A stretch of 64,000 nucleotides of DNA from Acanthosoma haemorrhoidale (Eukaryota; Arthropoda; Insecta; Hemiptera; Acanthosomatidae). Location: positions 106,661,189 through 106,725,188 of the forward strand of contig OV884009.1 of the NCBI GenBank assembly GCA_930367205.1, written 5' to 3'. The notes below the pieces were generated by a model. That model searched no databases, had not been told where the DNA came from, and saw nothing but the letters and a program-made list of their open reading frames with translations. The position numbers and the translations under genes are program-made. Positions 54,393-64,000 of the stretch are shown in pieces (the stretch's first letter is position 1; the number at the start of each line of letters is the position of its first letter).

Positions 54393-57300
54393 CTGAAAAA
54401 AATTAAAATATGTAAGTAAAGGTCATTATTTCTAAAGATTTAATTTCAAAAACAAAAAGAACGATTACAAACCTGGCCACCAGCTGCACATGCAGCAATG
54501 AGACCAAATGTTCCATCTTCGCGTATAAGTCTGTTAGCAGCATGGACTGTGAGTCTAATCCCTGGATACATAGAAAACAAGTCGAATCAGTGTTTTATCA
54601 AGACAAACAATGAATTTGACTAGAGGAACTCGGAAGGGGAGTATATACTTCAAGTCATCATTCTAATAAATAAAATCAACACATCATTTCGCTCTTTGTT
54701 CTGAAAGTAAAATAAGGTAAAAACCAATTTGGTGTTTTTTACATAAAATATGCCAGGTTGTCTGAAATGACCATAGCTTATTGAAAAGTTCCAAAAACTA
54801 GGAGAGAAAGTAAGTATAAAACTAGTTCACATTTCTCTTCAGCATGATAGATCCTAAAAGTACACATTTTTGTGGCAATCAAAATATAATATTTTTTTGC
54901 CAGGATTAGCCAGGAGAGCTAATTTTGTTAGTCAATGTCTTTTATTACAACTTGTCTCAAATGAATCAAAATTGAACTGAAACATCTAAAAATCTCTGAC
55001 ACAAATAATTTATTTTTCGACCTAGTATTACCAATTTTATTGAAATCGGTGATCCCACAACCATACCATACCCCCCTTGTCTGTTATTAAGATAAGCAGT
55101 AGACTCAAGTATAACAGAGGGGAAGCTCAAAGTGCAAGTGACAATTCTAAACTTTACTCTGCAAATATTAGATACTTACCACACACCACACTACTGCAAC
55201 CTACCACATGGAAAACAAGCTGTAAACATATTTGTTTCGTTATAAGACACTCTAGTTTAGATAGCAATTTTCTGTTAGATTATTCAATAAATTCAAGCGG
55301 TTTAATTTCTATTATGCAAACAATTTTTTTAAAATAATTACTCCATTCTACAATCATGGATTCTCTATTGAATCCCATTATTTACATTTACAGAGAAGCT
55401 GACTATTTCGCTATGCTCGGTCACCTTGGCAAATACATTTTAAATACATAGAAAAAATAGATATTTCTATCCATCAATAAATATACGTATTCACCAACCT
55501 TATCCAGTGGGACACACCTCTACACTACCGTTAAACAAATATAATAATGTATTGGAATGAATTTTAAACAGGATGCCATTTAGTTGTTGACTCTATTGGT
55601 TTGATTAATTTATCTAACTCTCAACATAATGCATTGGCGTTAAAATAAAAATAAAATTGATTCAACTTGATTTCTATCCCTAATAGGATTATCTCTCAAA
55701 TATTAAATGATGAATATGTACAGGGTGACTTAAAAACTAAATATTAATATACAATTTATCTCACAATACATCTATGTCTTGATTTAAGGAAGATATATTG
55801 AAGTCTAAATCAAGCCAAGCTCTCCAGGGTCGAAATAAGAGTCATCTCTCCTCTCCAAAAATTTGAGCAGACTGCCTGTCTCACTCTCTAGAACCCATCT
55901 ACTCTCTGATAAATCTGTTTCATTCTCTACCTCTTCTCCCAGCCGCCACTGCCGAGAACTGTGTTAACCTCTACTTAACTCCTGACCCTTTCTCTCCTAC
56001 TCCAAAATGCTCCCTTTTAACTCTGTCTTAGTGAAAAAATGTTTTTTTCATCCATGCCCCCATAAAAAGCAGTGTCTTTCTTCTTTATCTTAAAACAACA
56101 AATTATCTTTACTACCTGTTTTTTCCACTGACACTGAAAACGGCGTACACCCTTTAGCCAAGCAACTAATTTCTTAGACTAACAATTATTTCTATATTAT
56201 TTACAAATGATGTTTAAGTGGTAAGTTCTACATATAACAAGTTATCTCGATGCAAAAGACGCACAATTAAAAAAACGCACATACACTGACATAGTTTAAT
56301 GTCAAAATATAATGCTAGAATATCTATAAATCATTTAAAAACCAAGTGACCACACCTTAAGACTATTTAAAGAGATACTTAAACTGTCATTAATGAACAC
56401 AAACGTTTTAAGTATAATAGAAACCATTTAAAACAAATGCAGACATGTACTTATTTTTACCTGTAGCAGCAAATGGGTGCCCGATGCTTAGAGAACCCCC
56501 CCAGTTGTTGAATTTTGACAATTCAGGGGTGCCAACTTTTGATGACCTACCCATATAATTCTGTCCAAACCAGTCAGAGTCCATGGCACGGAAATTCGCT
56601 AAAATTTGACCCTGGATAGTGAAAAAAATAAGTTAATACAAAAATGATATATGCTGTCCCACAAAAAAAGTGGCGCACTTAGAAAAATTCAAACATTTGC
56701 TTCCTAATATTATTATTTTGGCTTTCAATTCTTTTTAAATTAATATTAAATTATTTTAGTGATAAGATGCTATGAATATAAAGGAAAAGCTCAACTATAT
56801 TAAAAAAAAAAATTATACAGAAATTTTTATTTTTATTTCTTGTGTAACTGATCTCTAAAAATTTAGCAAAAGGGGTTTTTTAAATTATAATTTAAAAAAT
56901 GGGTTTGAGAGCCAAGCAAGTAGCCAGTGTTGTTGCTTTAGTGGAAGACGGTTGAAGCCAAAGATATGCAGCCCATGCATAGGGTTTACCCGAAACTACT
57001 GTTCTGAGAGGTACATTACACATTACTGTGAGACAGGTATGTGCAATCACAGACTCAGATCAAGTCGAACACGAGTGACAGAGCCAAGAGATGACTGGTT
57101 TATTTTATTTCACACACTTTGGAATCGGATTTTAAACTGATAGAGACTGCTCAACTTCTTCATACAACTCAGGGAGTAGCAATATGTGTAGAAACTGTTA
57201 GAAGACTTGCCGAGGTGAATTTAAACCCTCAGAAACCAGCATCAAGGCCATTGCTAACCAGAGATCATAGTAACAGTCTGTACATATTGCTTAAGACGTT

Positions 57301-60300
57301 TAATATTAATTAAAAAAGAATTGAAAGCCGACATAATTCTATCAGGAACCAAATATTTACATCAGTAATGTATGTACAACAGTAATGTGCAAATATTAAC
57401 AGAGTATTTACTCACAGCAAATGCTTCATGAAATTCCCATACATCAATGTCATTTATTTGAAGCCCTGCCCTTTCCAACACTTTTGGGGTAGCATAAGTT
57501 GGGCTGAAAAGATATATCCCATCATATAAATCAGTTAATAGTCGCAAAATTCACAAAACAAATATTAAAACAAAACAAACAAAGCAATAATTACCCAAGA
57601 AGGAGTTGATCTTTGGGGTCCTGAGACACATAGATGAAGTCCCTCAAGTAGCACTTAGGTTTGAGCCCCAGCTGCTTCGCTTTCTCCTCTGACATTATCA
57701 AGCAAGCAGAAGCTCCATCTGTCTAAACAAAATAGAACTACATTTCAGATATAATCAATCAATCATCAAACAGTGGCCTTTTGAAGCTCCATGTTTTAGG
57801 GTTTCATCATTTTTAAACCAGAAACCTTTACATTTTCACTCTGGTGTCTGTCTGTTCAGGTTTTTGTGAGTTCCGTTCATCCTGTAAGTTCTACTAACTG
57901 ATGCCCCCAAAATAAAAGCAACCCCTTGAAAAATTAAAGATATTAATTAATGCATGCTATATTAAGGATGTGAAAGTAGATAATAATTTTTTTTTAAACT
58001 TGTGCATAACATTCCTCCATAGAAACTTTTTATTTATTTATTCATCATTTTATTTGTTAAAAAACAACAACAGAGAGCAATAAAAAAAATGAATAAATAA
58101 ACAAAACATGTCTATGGAAGGATATTACGCACATTTTTGAAAAAAAAAAAAAACTATTATAATAAAAGATGATAAGTTAATAAAACTAAAGATCTCGACA
58201 CATTCATTAATAATATGTTGTAATGTTATTTTTAATTGAAAAAATATTTATTTAATTAGTTTATAAAAATAGCATTATTAAAATTTATTTAGTTGATAAA
58301 ATAATATTAAGTAATAGGAGTCGTTTGGTGATTTCACACTAGAAAGAAATACTGGTGTCATAGGGAGAAGGTCCAGGGTGGCTAGACAAAGGAGAGCACC
58401 ATAAATAACCCCCAAGAGGAGGCTAGACAAAGGAAGACACCATAACCCTCAAGTGGCTAGACAAAGGACAACACCGTGTAAGAAAAAATGGTAAAATTGT
58501 GACGGAGGTAGGTTGTATACAACGAGGAAGGACGGTAAGGATTTCTATTTTAGATTACTGAAGAGTTGACAGCGAAACAGATGGAGAACTCACTATCTCG
58601 ACATGTTAACCAGATATGTTACATATTTTAAGATGGAACAGTGACAACCAGAACAATTATATTCCTCCGCCATAAGAGTTAGTTAAGGTAGTTAGGATCG
58701 CAATCCATGTTTTCAAAGAGTATCTATATATTAATAAGTGTTTAATGTTTAAGATAATTAAGGCTACATTAGATTGAAGTTTGGGTGTTTGATATGTCAG
58801 AACCCAACCTAAGGTAATTGGTAAAAGAGTAAATTCATAAATAAATCAATGATTAATGAAGTTGTTTTATTATTAACATATTGAAACCTGATATATTATT
58901 TGTTTGTAATGAAGGAATTAAGTAGTGTCGCAGCTGTGGATTATAACTTACAACCTTAAGAGGTTAAGAGGCTTGAGTAAGTGTTTAAATTAGGGTTTTC
59001 ATAACAGGTAATTTTATTATTAATATCTTAATATTTAATGTCACTAAAACAAAGTGTGTTGTTATGTATAATTAAAACTAATTGACTATTTAATATAATT
59101 GAAACCCTTATATCATGTAACCATTTTTGTAACCTTTTATATATATATACTTCATGTTCTAGCTCCAAGCCATGTGTACGTTTTCAATTAGTTATTACCC
59201 GTTTTTTTCCCCATGATTTATCTAAACATATCAATTGGCGACGAGGATGGGATAGGAAGTCTCAATTTCGAAGAAAATCACAAGACCGTTCGTCCAACCG
59301 CCCTGATTCTCGTAATAAATTTCATTCATCAGGAGCCAAAAATAGATCCCACAGCCGAAGTAGAATAGATTATAAAGCATTAAGGATTCAAGACCTATGT
59401 ACAAGGTGTGCTAGAAATAATCATAGACTAGCAGACTGTCACGTTGATTATGATAAAGTTCATTGCACGTCATTTAACCGTAAGGGACATGTTTCACGAG
59501 TTTGTATCACCACCCTGTCACAAAATAAAAAACCTAGTTACGCATCATCTGCAAATGCAATTTCTCACGTCAACGCTAATTATCAATTCGGCATTTCATA
59601 TCTTGTAGACCTTTTCAAAGTAAACCCCGACTCCGATAAATATATCGTCACAGTCCAAATCAATGGAAAACCCCAGCTCATGGAGGTCGATTCAGGAGCA
59701 AGATTTTCTCTCCTAAACGAGGATGATTTTAGGAAATTGAATTTGGGACTAGAAATCCAACCAACAAATACCATTTTTCAAGCGTACTCAGGCAACGAAA
59801 TTCTTCCGAGAGGAAAAGTTGAGGTAACAGCCACATATAAAGGTATAAATGCGTGTGGTGACCTGTATAATGTTCCGTCTGGCCATACAGCATTGCTTGG
59901 GCGTCAATGGATTAGAGATTTAATGATTGAATTGAGAGAAATTGATACCACCAAAAACCATATGTCAAGTGTACTTGCGGTGGGCTGTGTCGCTGCACCT
60001 GGGGAGATAATAGCTGAGTTCCCAACTGTCTTTGCCGAGGAAGTTGGTTGCATTCCAGATTATGAAGTTAAGCTGCAGCTACGACAAGGGGCAAAACCTA
60101 GTTTCACAAGAGAGCGCCATTTACCTTATGCTCTGCGAGAACGTGTTGAAAAAGAATTGGATTCCCTGGAAGCTGCTGGAATAATTTTGCCGGTTACAAC
60201 AGGTGATTGGGGATCACCATTAGTTGTTAACCCAAAAGCAGATGGTGGTGTACGCTTGTGCGTTGATTATAAATCAGGTGTCAATGAAAGATTAATTTCA

Positions 60301-62801
60301 GCTAACTTTCCTATACGAAAAATAGAAGATGTGTTACACAGTCTACGCGATTCAAGGTATTTTTGTAAAATTGATTTGTATAAGGCGTACTTGCATGTAA
60401 AAGTCTGTCCAGATAGTGCAGTGATCCAAACCATAGCAACACACCGTGGCATGTATAGAATGAACCACCTCAGTTTTGGCATCAAGTCTGCACCAGCCGA
60501 GTTCAATCGCATAATGTCTCAAGTTCTTCAGGGGTTGCCAAAATCAGAAGCATATTTTGACGATATAATATGCCATGGAGCAACTTTAGAAGAATGTACT
60601 CAAAATTTGCGCGCCTGCCTCAAACGTCTTGCTGGCCACGACCTACATGTCAACCAAAGTAAGTGTTCTTTCTTTGAAGAAAAAATTGAGTACCTAGGTC
60701 ATGCTGTGGAGCGCAGCCAGATTCGAAAATCCCCTGAAAAAGTTCGAGCTGTCAACAATATGCCACGCCCTAAAGATGCTGACGGAGTTCGTAGATTTCT
60801 GGGACTTCTTACATATTACTCACGATTCATTCCACAATTTTCAGCCTTGCCATTCCCCCTCCGCAGGTTGTTGCGGAATAATCAACAATTTTCATGGACG
60901 AGTGATTGTGAAGCCTCCTTTTTGAAATTAAAGGCAGAGCTTTGTAGTGACAGAGTATGACAGAAAATATGTTTACTGGCCTGGAGTTGACAGTCAGATT
61001 GAGCGACTTGTCATGAGTTGTGAGCAGTGCGCCCTTACAAGATCGGCTCCACCAAAAGTACCAGTTCACCCTTGGGATGAACCATCCGAGAATTGGGAAC
61101 GAGTCCATATAGATTATGTTGGACCGTTCCAGGGCCATTATTTCCTTGTTTGCATCTTTTTAGCTGCACAAACGGAATTTTTCAAAAATTTTAGCCCCTG
61201 GCCATCCAGCAACTAATGGCCTTGCTGAACGCAATGTGCGGACACTTAAGGATAAGTTGCGGGCCTTGTCAAATGACGATACCCCTATGCCAGAAAAAGT
61301 CACAAATATCCTATTTCATTACAGATCAACTCCCCTTGCTAATGGCTCCTCACCTGCTGAGTTATATTTGAAAAGAAAATTCCGAATCCGCCTGGATGCC
61401 TTGTTACCAACCAAACCACTCTTCTCAGTCAACGCGAGTTACCAGAAGATTTTTTCATGTGGGGGAGAGAGTGCAAATCCGTGTCTTCAAAAATAACAAG
61501 CCAAAGTGGGAGTTTGGTGGGGTGACGCAAAGGTTGGGTCAACAACATTACCTTGTCCGCCTGGACGAATCAAGGAGAATTTTCAAGCGTCACATAAATC
61601 AACTGAGAAACACCCTTGTACAAGCAAAAAAGACTGTTTCATTTGGCTTCTCAGTCTTATGAAATTCCTCGAGCTCCGAGTCCACCTCAGGAACCTCACA
61701 CTTAATCGGCACCTTCCAGATTCATCTTCAACCGAGCCTTTTCTTCAGACTTCTCTATGTCCCATAAACAGACCTGTTCGTCAGAGAAGACTCCCAGAAA
61801 GGTTTCGAGATCCTAACATATCACTTCAGTATTGATGTCCCCTCACAAGATACATATTTCTGATTCATAGTACTATTTTAATGTTAATAATTCTTGAATA
61901 GTGGGGGAGACTGTTATGTATAATTAAAACTAATTGACTATTTAATATAATTGAAACCCTTATATCATGTAACCATTTTTGTAACCTTTTATATATATAC
62001 TTCATGTTCTAGCTCCAACCCATGTGTACGTTTTCAATTAGTTATTACCTGTTTTTCCCCCCATGATTTATCTAAACATATCAGTAGGGACTTTAGTGGT
62101 TTGCAATAACAAAAAGAAACCCTTTATTTATATATGCTAATTTTATATTTGCTGCATTTGTCAAAGTTTCTACCTTTGCAATTCCTAGCCTAGCAAATGA
62201 CATTTTAGTTCACAATTTAAAAAAATTCCCTTATTGTTCAATTATTACTATACAAACCAATGACAACTTATAGAGAACAGTTACATTGCTGGAAAAAAAA
62301 AAACCCACCTTAGTGCCATAAGTGTTCGGAAGGATGAGAACTGGTAGATAGCGAACCAGCATCACCTCCACCATTAACATGGTTCAGTTAACTACTTTCT
62401 AATGGATATTCCAATAGGGTAGGCCTTTAAAAAAATTCTTTAGTTTAGAAAAAAAAAGTAAACCCTATCTGTTCAAGGCATTGTTATTGTGCATGCAATG
62501 TTCAATGTACAGAAATGTTAAAAATTACAGATAAACACCAAAAATATTAGAGAGAATTTTATTGACAAATTGCAAGCAACCTTTGAGTATTTGATGTAAG
62601 GATACATTTATGACTTGACCAACCGCTGTAGCTAATTCTATTACTAATCAAAAATGTTTGATGAACTTACCAAAAAGGAGGAGTTAGCAGCAGTGACTGT
62701 TCCATAGGGTTTAACGAAGGCTGGTTTCAATTTAGCCAAGGCTTCTGGTGTTGAAACTCGAACTCCATTGTCCTTGTCGACAACTTTGTCAGAGCCGGAA
62801 A
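54345..62801 (-). CDS. HADHB: HADHB, mitochondrial trifunctional protein beta subunit (3' six exons)
   Basis: The beta subunit of the mitochondrial trifunctional protein is the long-chain 3-ketoacyl-CoA thiolase that cleaves 3-ketoacyl-CoA with CoA at the end of each beta-oxidation round, in complex with HADHA at the inner membrane. Six exons join without gaps: 62801-62671, 57722-57595, 57503-57416, 56611-56461, 54561-54473, 54392-54345, about 211 residues of the C-terminal half. Diagnostic blocks are [96 protein letters not shown] (catalytic His in GHP) and AACAAGGQG (catalytic Cys). The nucleophilic Cys exon and the transit peptide lie beyond 64000. A Tc1 relic and a gypsy element sit in its introns. 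Confidence 0.95.
54473..54561 (-). CDS. HADHB: HADHB exon with catalytic Cys
   Basis: The 89-bp exon reads [20 protein letters not shown], then IAACAAGGQ. The Cys in the AACAAGGQG loop is the thiolase proton-donor Cys. Acceptor TATCCAG, donor GTTTGT. Confidence 0.93.
56461..56611 (-). CDS. HADHB: HADHB exon with catalytic His
   Basis: The 151-bp exon in phase 0 reads [40 protein letters not shown] and [13 protein letters not shown] contains the catalytic His. Acceptor TATCCAG, donor GTAAAA. Confidence 0.95.
56654..57362 (+). mobile_element. Tc1/mariner-like transposon relic in HADHB intron
   Basis: Left terminal repeat 56654-56741 (CTGTCCCACAAAAAAAGTGG onward) and right inner repeat 57308-57362 are inverted copies: both contain GAATTGAAAGCC and AGGAANCAAATNTTT on the same strand sense. 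The outermost 30 bp of the right repeat are lost. Between them the transposase N-terminus begins at ATG 56899 ([18 protein letters not shown], stop, SQRYAAHA) and continues in other frames with [20 protein letters not shown] and [35 protein letters not shown]. These are the paired helix-turn-helix DNA-binding domains of Tc1 transposases. The DDE catalytic domain is absent. The relic ends about 55 bp from the neighbouring HADHB exon. Confidence 0.8.
57416..57503 (-). CDS. HADHB: HADHB exon (HEAF motif)
   Basis: The 88-bp exon reads [20 protein letters not shown], then [13 protein letters not shown] corresponds to the thiolase NEAF active-site loop. Acceptor TTTTCAG, donor GTGAGT. Confidence 0.95.
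57595..57722 (-). CDS. HADHB: HADHB exon
   Basis: The 128-bp exon in phase 0 reads [40 protein letters not shown], then LLG. Acceptor TTGTTTAG, donor GTAATT. Confidence 0.95.
57723..58215. other. HADHB intron sequence, no recognised element
   Basis: AT-rich, with an inverted-repeat-like pair of AATAAATAAA/TTTATTTATT blocks around 58030-58100. Confidence 0.4.
58216..58900 (+). mobile_element. Probable solo LTR, relative of 40215-40992
   Basis: It starts TGTTGTAATGTTATTTTTAA, similar to TGTAGTGTTATTTTAAATG at 40215. Its 3' part (TGTCAGAACCCAACCT, then CATAAATAAATCAAT and GAAGTTGTTTT) matches the 3' part of that LTR. The middle is different and holds a three-fold repeat of GGCTAGACAAAGGA at 58380-58470. 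The 3' boundary is uncertain and no target duplication is established. Confidence 0.55.
58378..58478 (+). repeat. Three-fold repeat GGCTAGACAAAGGA...CACC
   Basis: Copies at about 58379, 58424 and 58452, each followed within a few bases by GACACC-, AGCACC- or AACACC-type ends and CATAA. Confidence 0.75.
59060..59233 (+). repeat. 5' LTR of intronic gypsy element
   Basis: The 174-bp repeat differs from 61912-62083 by only a few bases and a TA-repeat length change. Confidence 0.9.
59241..60960 (+). pseudogene. gypsy nucleocapsid-protease-RT fusion ORF
   Basis: One long open frame. It starts without a clear Gag N-terminus and shows zinc knuckle [14 protein letters not shown] (CX2CX4HX4C) and a second, damaged knuckle [14 protein letters not shown]. 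The protease follows with [14 protein letters not shown] (DSGA). RT starts near 60100: [60 protein letters not shown], the catalytic [10 protein letters not shown] at about 60550, and [20 protein letters not shown]. The connection ([16 protein letters not shown]) is intact. The frame ends at 60958, just where RNase H should start ([13 protein letters not shown]). The ATG at 59680 is internal to the protease and is not a natural start. Confidence 0.85.
60947..61840 (+). pseudogene. gypsy integrase remnant
   Basis: [20 protein letters not shown] and [20 protein letters not shown] form the integrase zinc-binding domain (60947-61090), followed by [20 protein letters not shown] with the first core Asp. 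The sequence then jumps to [20 protein letters not shown] (frames 61190-61260), so the second Asp region is deleted, leaving the Glu. [20 protein letters not shown], then after a frameshift [20 protein letters not shown] and [20 protein letters not shown] give the C-terminal domain. Confidence 0.85.
61912..62083 (+). repeat. 3' LTR of intronic gypsy element
   Basis: It begins TGTTATGTATAATTAAAACT after AGTGGGGGAGAC and ends TCTAAACATATCA. Confidence 0.9.
62084..62670. other. HADHB intron sequence, nothing recognised
   Basis: AT-rich intron between the gypsy element and the next HADHB exon; no element or exon seen. Confidence 0.4.
62671..62801 (-). CDS. HADHB: HADHB exon (most 5' in window)
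   Basis: The 131-bp exon reads [43 protein letters not shown]. Acceptor GCCACAG, donor GTAAGT. It starts two bases into a codon, so further upstream exons exist beyond the window or in the remaining 1.2 kb; none was recognised there. Confidence 0.95.
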
Positions 62802-64000
62802 CTGTGGCATAAAAGATTACTTATTACAGTTGGCCTCACCTTACACCCTACTACTCATTCCTGATTAGATAGAGCTACAACAGTAATTTTCCCCAGGCCC
62901 ACACCGCACCTACAGTTATGAAATGTTAGCTTGACTAGTGATCCCAAAGATTGTTGAGTTTTGTTAGATATTTTGTTTCTGTAGTTCCATGATCCTTGAT
63001 GATAATCTGAATTTCCTATATTATATCTCACAATTTTTAGGGAAAAATGGGTTTATTTCAGCTATTCTGTGGTCTAAATTACCAATGAAATTTTTAGTCA
63101 GAGTTAAAATTCAAACTTTGCAGTTGTCTACTCTTTCTATTATGTTTAATAATATCAAATTTTACCAAATAATAGTTGAAATATGTGTGTTCACAGCTTG
63201 GAAGTTGGGAGCAATGTCACAACACAATACAGAACGAAGTACCGAATTTATTGGGGTATATATAAGACCCTGTCTTTTCTATTCTAATTTCTTAAGAAAT
63301 TATTAAAAACAAAATTTGACATCTAATTTGATTATACAAAAGCCAAACATATTTTAGTTATTAGGAAAATGGATTAAAACCTATTTAGGGTACAGCACTC
63401 CAATCATCTGCTATTTCTTGAAGACAAAAAAAGCATCTTATACAGTGATAAATACAGTATCAGCAATTGGACTTCACTATAATATTCACAATGCTTAAAT
63501 ATTATCAACAGAAATATATTATTACAGCCCCTCATGGTGTAGTGATTAACTGCTTCATGATTTAAAAAGTTACTGCATTCTAATTTCTAGACAAACATTA
63601 GTTTTATTTTACATCCAAATAAAGTTTATATGCAAATAAAATATTCTGAGTTTTTCCCATTTTTGCCACAGTCTACATAAACAGCTATTTAATATTCAAT
63701 TTTTATTCTTTCCCACAATAATTATTTACTAATATAACTCAACTTACATATGGGAATCTCAAATTTTCATCAAAGAACACCCAACTTAGAAAACTCTTTA
63801 ATATAGCATTTGGAGCCATTACCAGTTATGCTGTACGGTCGACCCCCCCCCCCCTCTACTGAACTAAAGTAGACTGTTCCACAATAAGACATTTCATTGG
63901 CCGAAGTGACTTAACAAGAGAAAGGTTACATTTTTAACCATTATGAATTGATCATTAGTCATCCATTTTGAACAGATCACTATGTTTTGTCAAATCTGCT
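62802..64000. other. HADHB upstream intron, nothing firm
   Basis: A faint tRNA-like box A (ATGGTGTAGTGATTAACTGC at about 63536) could be a SINE remnant, but no box B was found. A C run is at 63844-63856. Confidence 0.4.

Larger units (their letters stand above)
59060..62083 (+). mobile_element. Internally deleted Ty3/gypsy element in HADHB intron
   Basis: 5' LTR 59060-59233 and 3' LTR 61912-62083 are nearly identical (TGTTATGTATAATTAAAACT ... CTAAACATATCA). A primer-site-like TTGGCGACGAGGATGG follows the 5' LTR and the purine tract AGTGGGGGAGAC precedes the 3' LTR. The interior keeps nucleocapsid, protease and RT, but Gag's N-terminal part, most of RNase H and the integrase core are missing. 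It is antisense to HADHB. Flanking GTGT and GTAG are not identical, so a target duplication is not shown. Confidence 0.9.

Noticed and set aside
63525..63560. tRNA gene or SINE at ATGGTGTAGTGATTAACTGC
   Set aside because: Only a box-A-like word; no cloverleaf and no box B at the right distance.
1..64000. CRISPR arrays, rRNA genes, bacterial operons
   Set aside because: None seen; splice signals and transposon content show nuclear eukaryotic DNA.

Overview
The window is AT-rich eukaryotic nuclear DNA. Split genes with canonical GT-AG introns, Pao/BEL, copia, Ty3/gypsy, R1-like and jockey-like elements point to an arthropod, most likely an insect. That placement is inference; the species cannot be read from the sequence.

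Two conserved cellular genes are recognisable, both on the minus strand. The six 3'-terminal exons of HADHB (mitochondrial trifunctional protein beta subunit, a long-chain 3-ketoacyl-CoA thiolase) lie between 62801 and 54345; the 5' part of the gene is beyond the right edge. About 2.6 kb downstream, PEX13 (peroxisomal docking/import protein) starts at 51734. Six of its exons fit phase to phase down to 31835, where the reading stops in the middle of the SH3 domain. The exon for the second half of the SH3 domain was not found. Two possible terminal exons, at 7486-7535 and 7235-7411 (the latter ending in a membrane segment), lie far downstream and are tentative. Both genes act in fatty-acid oxidation or peroxisome biology; nothing in the sequence shows a shared promoter.

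Almost everything else is transposon-derived. From left to right: a gypsy integrase fragment (1-850); a very young non-autonomous LTR element with LTRs that look identical and one coiled-coil ORF (851-4101); a decayed gypsy element with both LTRs (8062-13278); an R1-like LINE on the minus strand (15.6-17.5 kb); a broken zinc-binding orphan gene family member (18.5-19.6 kb); a Pao/BEL remnant (20.0-22.0 kb); a minus-strand LINE split by a copia element (24.1-31.0 kb, copia 24740-28569); triplicated hAT-like transposase pieces (32.1-32.7 kb); another broken arthropod orphan family (34.2-35.1 kb); a SINE-like head, then a plus-strand LINE of the same family as the first, broken by a solo LTR (40215-40992) and a small palindromic insertion; a jockey-like LINE piece (43.4-43.8 kb); a composite locus bounded by roughly 310-bp inverted repeats, holding a PIN-like orphan ORF and a Tigger/pogo 3' end (47.3-49.6 kb); a Tc1-like relic beside a HADHB exon (56.65-57.36 kb); a second LTR fragment (58.2-58.9 kb); and an internally deleted gypsy element inside a HADHB intron (59060-62083).

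The best candidates for undescribed biology are the inverted-repeat composite locus in PEX13 intron 3, the gene-poor young LTR element, and the three orphan multicopy protein families, which have no assigned element type here.
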